This document shows positions 1 to 4,858 of a DNA stretch of 6,375 nt, piece by piece. The position numbers and the translations under genes are program-made. The first letter of the stretch is position 1; each line of letters starts with the position of its first letter. The notes below the pieces were generated by a model. The model was given only the letters and a program-made list of their open reading frames with translations. It was not told where the DNA came from and did no database searches. Origin of the DNA: an uncultured Erysipelotrichaceae bacterium (GTDB lineage: Bacteria > Bacillota_I > Bacilli_A > Erysipelotrichales > Erysipelotrichaceae); NCBI GenBank assembly GCA_937893225.1, contig CALBJM010000033.1, positions 1 through 6,375 of the forward strand, read 5' to 3'.

Positions 1-2
1 CT

Positions 3-566
3 AAGGCAGGTGCAGATTTACTTGTAAATGCGTATCATAGAACATTTGGTTTACCTACAACGATTTCTAGATGTTCTAATAACTATGGACCATATCAGTT
101 CCCAGAAAAATTGATTCCATTAATGATTGCTAATGCACAGGCTGATAAGCCATTACCAGTATATGGTGAGGGGTTAAATGTTCGTGATTGGTTGTATGTA
201 GAAGATCATTGTAAGGCAATTGATTTGATTATTCGTAAGGGCACTGTTGGTGAAGTATATAACATCGGTGGTCATAACGAAATGAGAAATATTGATATTG
301 TTAAGATCATTCTTGAAGAACTTGGTAAGCCAGAGTCTTTGATTACACATGTTACTGATCGTAAGGGACATGATCAAAGATATGCAATTGATCCAGCTAA
401 GATTCATGCTGAACTTGGTTGGTTGCCAGAAACAATGTTTAAAGATGGTATCAAGAAGACAATTCGTTGGTATTTAGATAATGAAGCTTGGTGGAAAGAT
501 ATCATTTCAGGAGATTACCAGAACTATTACAATGAAATGTATGGAAAGAAAGAAGTAATTGAGTAA
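3..566 (+). CDS. rfbB: dTDP-glucose 4,6-dehydratase, C-terminal part (5' end outside window)
   Basis: Cytoplasmic NAD-dependent enzyme of the extended SDR family; it converts dTDP-glucose to dTDP-4-keto-6-deoxyglucose, the second step of dTDP-L-rhamnose synthesis. The open frame runs from the window edge. The first whole codon (3-5) is Lys followed by Ala-Gly-Ala, and the two bases before it fit a Ser codon, so this Lys is probably the catalytic Lys of the YxxxK motif. RmlB-typical blocks follow: SRCSNNYGPYQFPEKLIPL, then RDWLYVEDHCKAI, then YNIGG, and DRKGHDQRYAID near the end. About 187 residues are present; with roughly 170 missing upstream the total matches the usual ~340-360 residues. 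The TTG at 111 is an internal Leu, not the start, because conserved sequence continues upstream of it. The stop overlaps the next gene's ATG by one base (TAATG), which suggests translational coupling. Confidence 0.95.
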   Translation, partial: KAGADLLVNAYHRTFGLPTTISRCSNNYGPYQFPEKLIPLMIANAQADKPLPVYGEGLNVRDWLYVEDHCKAIDLIIRKGTVGEVYNIGGHNEMRNIDIVKIILEELGKPESLITHVTDRKGHDQRYAIDPAKIHAELGWLPETMFKDGIKKTIRWYLDNEAWWKDIISGDYQNYYNEMYGKKEVIE

Positions 567-1489
567 TGAAAGTATTTGTTACAGGTGTTTGTGGTCAGCT
601 TGGACATGATGTCATGAATGAGTTGGCAAAAAGAGGATATGAAGGCATAGGAACAGATATTACACCAGCATATTCTGGTGTAATGGATGGTAGTGCAGTC
701 ACTACTGCACCATATGTTTCTTTAGACATTACAGATAAAGAAGCTGTTACGAAAACAATTGAAGAAATCCATCCAGATGTAATCGTACATTGTGCTGCTT
801 GGACTGCGGTAGATATGGCAGAAGACGATGATAAGGTAGAAAAGGTTCGTGCTATTAATGCTGGTGGTACACAAAATATTGCTGATGTGGCTAAAGAAAT
901 CGATGCTAAGATGGTATATATTTCTACAGACTATGTGTTTGATGGACAGGGCACAGAGCCATGGAAACCAGATTGCAAAGACTATAAGCCAATGAATGTG
1001 TATGGACAGACAAAGCTTGAAGGCGAATTAGCTGTTGCGAATACATTATCTAAGTATTTTATTGTGCGTATTGCTTGGGTATTTGGTAAGAATGGTAAAA
1101 ACTTCATTAAGACAATGTTGAAAGTTGGCAAGACACATGATGAAGTAAGAGTTGTTAATGATCAGATTGGTACACCGACATATACATTTGATTTAGCTAG
1201 ATTATTAGTAGACATGATTGAAACGGATAAGTATGGCTACTATCATGCAACAAATGAAGGTGGATATATTTCTTGGTATGATTTCACAAAAGAAATCTAT
1301 AAAGTAGCAGGATATTCTACAAAGGTAATTCCAGTTACTACAGAAGAATATGGTTTGAGTAAGGCTGCTAGACCATTTAATTCTAGATTAGATAAGTCTA
1401 AGCTTGTTGAAAATGGGTTTACACCACTTCCAACATGGCAAGATGCATTAAAGAGATATATTGATGAACTAGATATGGAGAATCTATAA
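566..1489 (+). CDS. rfbD: dTDP-4-dehydrorhamnose reductase
   Basis: Last step of dTDP-L-rhamnose synthesis: NAD(P)H-dependent reduction of dTDP-4-keto-L-rhamnose, in the cytoplasm. The 307-residue protein has the RmlD form of the SDR fold. The N-terminal nucleotide-binding glycines are in VTGVCGQLG (Gly7, Gly10, Gly13). An HCAAWTAVDMAE block lies near residue 75, STDYVFDG at 120-127 supplies the Thr/Asp region of the active site, and YGQTK gives Tyr146 and Lys150. RIAWVFG and NDQIGTPTYTFDLA follow, both typical of RmlD. An extra stretch at about residues 31-53 after the first beta-alpha unit makes it slightly longer than the ~299-residue enterobacterial enzyme. The start ATG overlaps the rfbB stop by one base. 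The upstream GGAAAGAAAGAAG is only a weak ribosome site, so coupling with rfbB is likely. rfbC follows after a 1-nt gap. Confidence 0.97.
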   Translation: MKVFVTGVCGQLGHDVMNELAKRGYEGIGTDITPAYSGVMDGSAVTTAPYVSLDITDKEAVTKTIEEIHPDVIVHCAAWTAVDMAEDDDKVEKVRAINAGGTQNIADVAKEIDAKMVYISTDYVFDGQGTEPWKPDCKDYKPMNVYGQTKLEGELAVANTLSKYFIVRIAWVFGKNGKNFIKTMLKVGKTHDEVRVVNDQIGTPTYTFDLARLLVDMIETDKYGYYHATNEGGYISWYDFTKEIYKVAGYSTKVIPVTTEEYGLSKAARPFNSRLDKSKLVENGFTPLPTWQDALKRYIDELDMENL

Positions 1490-1490
1490 T

Positions 1491-2099
1491 ATGGGACAAA
1501 TTCAAGTAGAAAAGAATGTAGGTGGCATTGAAGGTCTTTGTGTCATTACACCAGCAGTACATGGGGATAATCGTGGTTATTTCATGGAAACATATAATGA
1601 AAATGATATGAAAGAAGCGGGCTTTGACATAAACTTTGTACAAGATAATCAGTCTATGTCTGTAAAAGGTGTACTAAGAGGTCTTCATTTCCAAAAGCAT
1701 TTTCCACAATGTAAGCTAGTAAGAGCTGTACGTGGTTCTGTATTTGATGTAGCTGTAGATTTACGTAGTGATTCTAAAACATATGGGAAATGGTATGGTG
1801 TAGAATTAACTGCTGAAAACAAGAAACAGTTTTTAATTCCAGAAGGATTTGCACATGGTTTCTTAGTTTTGAGTGATGAAGCTGAATTCTGTTATAAAGT
1901 GAATGATTTCTGGCATGCAAATGATGAAGGTGGACTTGCTTGGAATGATCCTGAAATTGGTATTACATGGCCACACTTAACAGGAGATTACAATGGCACA
2001 GCTTCAGCTGAAGGTTATGCTTTAGATGATGGAACATCATTAAACTTATCTGATAAAGACCAAAAGTGGTTAGGATTAAAGGATACGTTTAAGTTTTAA
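1491..2099 (+). CDS. rfbC: dTDP-4-dehydrorhamnose 3,5-epimerase
   Basis: Third step of dTDP-L-rhamnose synthesis: double epimerisation at C3 and C5 of dTDP-4-keto-6-deoxyglucose by a cupin-fold cytoplasmic dimer. The protein has 202 residues, close to the family norm (~180-205). Visible family motifs are DNRGYFMETYN (26-36), FVQDNQSMS, VLRGLHFQ with the catalytic base His66, Lys75 in the substrate site, FDVAVDLR, IPEGFAHGF with His122, FCYK with Tyr135 as the likely catalytic acid, and WNDP. LSDKD near the C-terminus gives Asp190, the partner expected to pair with the catalytic His. All residues needed for activity therefore appear present. A GGAG ribosome site lies 10 nt upstream, inside the end of rfbD. 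This is the last gene of the rhamnose operon; a terminator follows 16 nt after its stop. Confidence 0.97.
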   Translation: MGQIQVEKNVGGIEGLCVITPAVHGDNRGYFMETYNENDMKEAGFDINFVQDNQSMSVKGVLRGLHFQKHFPQCKLVRAVRGSVFDVAVDLRSDSKTYGKWYGVELTAENKKQFLIPEGFAHGFLVLSDEAEFCYKVNDFWHANDEGGLAWNDPEIGITWPHLTGDYNGTASAEGYALDDGTSLNLSDKDQKWLGLKDTFKF

Positions 2100-2114
2100 A
2101 TAGTTGAAATAAGT

Positions 2115-2156
2115 AGAGGTGTATGAGTTTGTACTGACTTACACCTCTTTTCTTTT
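2115..2156 (+). terminator. Rho-independent terminator after rfbC
   Basis: A perfect 9-bp inverted repeat, AGAGGTGTA (2115-2123) and TACACCTCT (2140-2148), encloses a 16-nt loop and runs directly into TTTTCTTTT. This is a textbook intrinsic terminator for the rhamnose operon. The opposite strand has no good T-run, so it appears one-directional. Confidence 0.9.
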
Positions 2157-2185
2157 GAAATTTGAAATTCTTTTAGGATTTGTAC

Positions 2186-2194
2186 TGTTATAAT
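2186..2194 (+). promoter_or_regulatory. Extended -10 promoter of the wall-hydrolase unit
   Basis: TGTTATAAT is a consensus TATAAT (2189-2194) with the TG extension one base upstream. It fits a housekeeping sigma-A-type promoter with transcription starting near 2201 and a 5' leader of about 40 nt. No good -35 box sits at 16-18 nt spacing; the nearest match, TTGAAA (2162-2167), is 21 nt away. The extended -10 probably compensates. Its place between the terminator and the next gene supports the call. Confidence 0.65.
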
Positions 2195-2226
2195 AAAAAT
2201 GTATTAAATATTTGAGGAATATAACT

Positions 2227-2234
2227 AAGGGAGG
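2227..2234 (+). promoter_or_regulatory. Strong ribosome binding site; decides between two ATGs
   Basis: AAGGGAGG is a near-perfect Shine-Dalgarno sequence. It lies 3 nt before the ATG at 2238 and 6 nt before the adjacent ATG at 2241. Spacing favours the second ATG as the main start, removing one Met from the protein. Confidence 0.8.
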
Positions 2235-2237
2235 ATT

Positions 2238-4475
2238 ATGATGAATAAAAGAATAATGTCATTTATTCTCGCAATTTTAATTGCAGGGAATTGTTGTTTG
2301 ACAAATATATATGCTGAATCGGATAGTTCAACATCTGAACCTGTTCCATCAGAATCAGATAATACCCAAAGTGAAACAACCGATAGAAATGAAAATATCG
2401 ATAATGACGATAATATTGACACGGGTGACATTGGCAATGAAATGCCAACAGAAGATGACAATAAGGCTACAACATCAGATAATACAGAAGGTACTGAAGT
2501 TATTACATGGCCAGATGAAGAAAATACAGAGATAAAAGAACCGTCTTTGACATATTCACTTGGCTATATTGATGGCACAAAGGTAGAAAATATTTCGAGT
2601 TCAGATGGTTTAACAGTTGATAAAAATATCACTTCTATATCATTATCTGCACAAAATTTTAATAATAATGAAATTAGTTATAACGTTTATTTATCAGCAA
2701 TGGGGTGGCAAGAAGAAAAAACTGCTGAAGAGGATTTTGAAAGTCTGGATGGAGAAAAGATTGAAGGATTTTATGCAAAACTATCTGATTCTCTGGCTAA
2801 CACCTATGATATTGAATATCGTTCTTACATTGAAGGATTTGGATGGACAGCGTGGGCTAAAAATGGTGAATATACAGGATCAAAAGATTTTCAACTAGGA
2901 ATTACTTCACTTGATATTCGAATTGTATCAAATACTGTTAAAACATCTGAAGAACAGAATGAATCATACTATGAAAGACCATCACTTACATATTCTTCTC
3001 ATATGCAAGATTATGGTTGGTTAAATACTGTCGGCACGGGTCAGGTATCAGGAAAACCAAATGAAAGCAAACGTATGGAAGCCTTGATAGTAACTTTACC
3101 GGATAATTTGTTGAAATATGGAAATATCAGTTTAAAAGCACATGTACAAGATTATGGTTGGATGGACTCAGTGACTAGTGGGAATATAGCAGGTACTACA
3201 GGACAGAATAAGCAACTGGAGGCTATACAACTTTCGTTCACTGGAGAATTGGAATCAAAATATAACATCTTATATCAAGTATATATTGCTGGCCAGGGTT
3301 GGCAACCAATGAAGAAAAATGGTGAAATAGCTGGAACTACAGGTCAAAGTCGATGTATACAAGCAATACGTGTTTCAATACAATACAAAAATGGCCCTCA
3401 GACAGATAACGGAATGACAGATGGAGATGGTACCAATACTATAGACAAAGCTATTTTTTATCAGGCACATGTACAAAATATTGGCTGGGAAACCACAGCT
3501 ATGAATTATGAGACGGCAGGTACAACAGGACAAGCATTGCGGATGGAAGCTCTTCGTATTACATTATCTGATGATTTATTGGCTTTAGGAAATATTAGTA
3601 TACGAGCACATGTTCAAGACTATGGTTGGTTAGGAAATGTTGGAAATGGTGATATTATTGGAACAACAGGTCAGTCAAAAAGATTAGAAGCACTGCAGCT
3701 TTCATTAACTGGTGAATTGGCAAATAAATTTGATGTAGTTTACCGCGCTCATGTCCAAGATATTGGCTGGCAATCTTGGAAGAAAAATGGGCAGACCGCT
3801 GGAACAACAGGACAATCTAGGAGAATTGAAGCAATTCAAATTGCGATTATATCTAAATCTGACGCGGGAAATAACGAAAATGATGCTGGTAGAGTGGAAA
3901 TTGGGGTCGATGTATCGTCATGGCAGGGTAATCAGATTGATTGGAATAAGGTTTCTGGAACAGCTTCATTTGCAATAATTAGAGCAGGTTATAGAGGTAG
4001 TTCAGGAAGAATCACACAAGATACATGTGCTGAAAGAAATATTACAGCTGCAAAGTCTGCAGGATTAGAAGTTGGTTTATATTTCTATTCCATGGCTACT
4101 AATATTTTTCAAGCAATGGAAGAAGCTGATTTAGCAGTAAGTGTTGCTAATAAATGTGGTGGAATTCAATTACCTATTTATTTTGATATGGAAGATGAGT
4201 GTCAAAAGGGATTGAGTACACAAGCTAGAACTGATATTGCTAATGCATTTATTGATCGTGTTCATCAAAATGGCTATAATGCAGGTTTCTATTCTTATTT
4301 ATATTGGTTGCGAGACAATATGAACATGAGTGCATTACGTAGTGATTCTACATGGGTTGCTCAATATTATAACCAATGTACATACACTGGAAAGTATGAT
4401 TTCTGGCAATATACTTCTCAAGGAAGTGTTCCAGGTATTAATGGAAATGTGGATATGAATAGAAGAATTCGATAA
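2238..4475 (+). CDS. Secreted GH25 muramidase (lysozyme) with nine ChW repeat units
   Basis: Predicted exported wall hydrolase that cleaves the MurNAc-GlcNAc beta-1,4 bond of peptidoglycan. The 745-residue protein has a signal peptide (1-26: KR, hydrophobic core, likely cut after NIYA), an acidic Ser/Thr/Asp/Asn-rich linker (27-101), ChW-type repeats (about 103-540) and a C-terminal GH25 domain (553-745). GH25 marks are GVDVSSWQG with Asp558, FAIIRAGYRG, VGLYFYSMA, PIYFDMED with the catalytic pair Asp650 and Glu652, and FWQYTSQG and NVDMN at the end; the domain looks complete and active. The repeats fall in three triplets, the first degenerate. There is no LPXTG motif or membrane anchor, so retention at the wall probably depends on the repeats. 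The start may be 2238 or 2241. A related hydrolase gene follows after 23 nt, almost certainly co-transcribed. GH25 is certain; the repeat ligand is unknown. Confidence 0.95.
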   Translation: MMNKRIMSFILAILIAGNCCLTNIYAESDSSTSEPVPSESDNTQSETTDRNENIDNDDNIDTGDIGNEMPTEDDNKATTSDNTEGTEVITWPDEENTEIKEPSLTYSLGYIDGTKVENISSSDGLTVDKNITSISLSAQNFNNNEISYNVYLSAMGWQEEKTAEEDFESLDGEKIEGFYAKLSDSLANTYDIEYRSYIEGFGWTAWAKNGEYTGSKDFQLGITSLDIRIVSNTVKTSEEQNESYYERPSLTYSSHMQDYGWLNTVGTGQVSGKPNESKRMEALIVTLPDNLLKYGNISLKAHVQDYGWMDSVTSGNIAGTTGQNKQLEAIQLSFTGELESKYNILYQVYIAGQGWQPMKKNGEIAGTTGQSRCIQAIRVSIQYKNGPQTDNGMTDGDGTNTIDKAIFYQAHVQNIGWETTAMNYETAGTTGQALRMEALRITLSDDLLALGNISIRAHVQDYGWLGNVGNGDIIGTTGQSKRLEALQLSLTGELANKFDVVYRAHVQDIGWQSWKKNGQTAGTTGQSRRIEAIQIAIISKSDAGNNENDAGRVEIGVDVSSWQGNQIDWNKVSGTASFAIIRAGYRGSSGRITQDTCAERNITAAKSAGLEVGLYFYSMATNIFQAMEEADLAVSVANKCGGIQLPIYFDMEDECQKGLSTQARTDIANAFIDRVHQNGYNAGFYSYLYWLRDNMNMSALRSDSTWVAQYYNQCTYTGKYDFWQYTSQGSVPGINGNVDMNRRIR
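2544..2933 (+). repeat. ChW triplet I of the GH25 protein, degenerate
   Basis: Residues 103-232 keep the triplet spacing but few consensus residues. Unit 1 (from LTYSLGYIDG) has lost the GW. Unit 2 keeps AMGWQ and ends in LANTYD. Unit 3 keeps GFGWTAWAKNGEYTG, matching the GWxxWxKNG form of third units. The usual HVQ and AGTTGQ motifs are absent. The assignment rests on order and unit length (about 42-45 residues). Confidence 0.6.
2982..3389 (+). repeat. ChW triplet II of the GH25 protein
   Basis: Residues 249-384 hold three adjoining units of about 45 residues: HMQDYGWLNTVGTGQVSG (type A, diverged AGTTGQ), AHVQDYGWMDSV...AGTTGQNKQLEAIQLS (type B, ending TGELESKYN) and AGQGWQPMKKNGEIAGTTGQ (type C, with the second Trp replaced by Met). 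The ChW family is named for its conserved glycine-tryptophan. A polar linker of about 19 residues separates this triplet from the next. Confidence 0.85.
3447..3857 (+). repeat. ChW triplet III of the GH25 protein
   Basis: Residues 404-540 are the best-conserved triplet of this protein: AHVQNIGWETT...AGTTGQALRMEALRI (type A, ending LLALGN), AHVQDYGWLGNV...GTTGQSKRLEALQLS (type B, ending TGELANKFD) and AHVQDIGWQSWKKNGQ..AGTTGQSRRIEAIQI (type C). A 12-residue Gly/Asn/Asp linker joins it to the GH25 domain. Confidence 0.9.
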
Positions 4476-4485
4476 AGTTTAGATT

Positions 4486-4494
4486 AAGGGGAAG
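4486..4494 (+). promoter_or_regulatory. Ribosome binding site of the second hydrolase gene
   Basis: AAGGGGAAG lies 4 nt before the ATG at 4499 in the 23-nt gap after the GH25 gene. It fixes the start of the signal-peptide segment. No comparable site precedes the GTG at 4859 or the ATG at 4892 downstream of the internal stop. Confidence 0.75.
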
Positions 4495-4498
4495 ATTA

Positions 4499-4816
4499 AT
4501 GAAAAATGTGTTCGTAAAATTACTTTGTTCGTTTGTAGTATTGAATACAATTTGTGTGGTACAAATACATGCTGAAGAACAAACAGAACAAGATTCAAAT
4601 GATACAGTTGAAACAGTAGAAGATGAAAAAGATGTACAAAGTACGCCAACTCCAGAAGCAACAGATACACCTGATAATAATGATTCTAACAATTTGTTAG
4701 AAGATTCAACAGATTCAACAGTTACACCAGAAGTAACGCCAGAAGAAACTCCGGAAGTAACAGAAACACCTGAAGCGTCTATAGAAAATAGCGAAACAGA
4801 AAAATTAAACGAATAG
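4499..4816 (+). CDS. Signal peptide and acidic linker fragment of the split ChW/C39-like hydrolase
   Basis: A 105-residue open frame with a good ribosome site. Residues 1-25 form a Sec signal peptide (Lys2 and Lys7, hydrophobic core, likely cut after QIHA). The rest is low-complexity and acidic, rich in Glu, Thr, Pro, Asp and Asn, with a small PEVT/PEET repeat at residues 76-93. No folded domain is visible. It ends at a TAG, but the next codons in the same frame continue the same composition into the repeats of the downstream frame. If translated alone it would be an exported disordered peptide with no obvious function. It is best read as the 5' part of the broken gene, co-transcribed with the GH25 gene 23 nt upstream. 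Confidence 0.7.
   Translation: MKNVFVKLLCSFVVLNTICVVQIHAEEQTEQDSNDTVETVEDEKDVQSTPTPEATDTPDNNDSNNLLEDSTDSTVTPEVTPEETPEVTETPEASIENSETEKLNE
4814..4816 (+). other. In-frame amber stop that splits the gene
   Basis: Context is AAC GAA TAG CCA TCT. The other five genes that end in the window stop with TAA or TGA, so this is the only in-frame TAG ending a real coding segment. It sits in linker sequence, where a substituted residue would be harmless. The base after it is C, a context generally regarded as weak for termination. Confidence 0.85.
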
Positions 4817-4858
4817 CCATCTGAAGATGATGAAAAAACTGATAATAATGAAGAATCT

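Noticed and set aside
111..113. TTG as the start of the first gene
   Set aside because: Conserved RmlB sequence continues in the same frame upstream to the window edge, including the probable catalytic Lys at 3-5; the TTG is an internal Leu.
2225..2461. Reverse-strand open frames opposite the GH25 gene linker, and similar ones at 1419-1643, 4438-4692 and 4875-5114
   Set aside because: They are shadows of strongly supported + strand genes, with low-complexity translations and no family motifs.
4814..4816. TAG read as pyrrolysine or another recoded residue
   Set aside because: No recoding element or pyrrolysine machinery is visible, the site is in a disordered linker rather than an active site, and a simple nonsense change explains it.
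4796..4816. Phase-variable slippage causing the internal stop
   Set aside because: The sequence stays in the same frame before and after the TAG, and only a run of five A lies nearby. An indel there would shift the frame rather than create an in-frame stop flanked by matching sequence.
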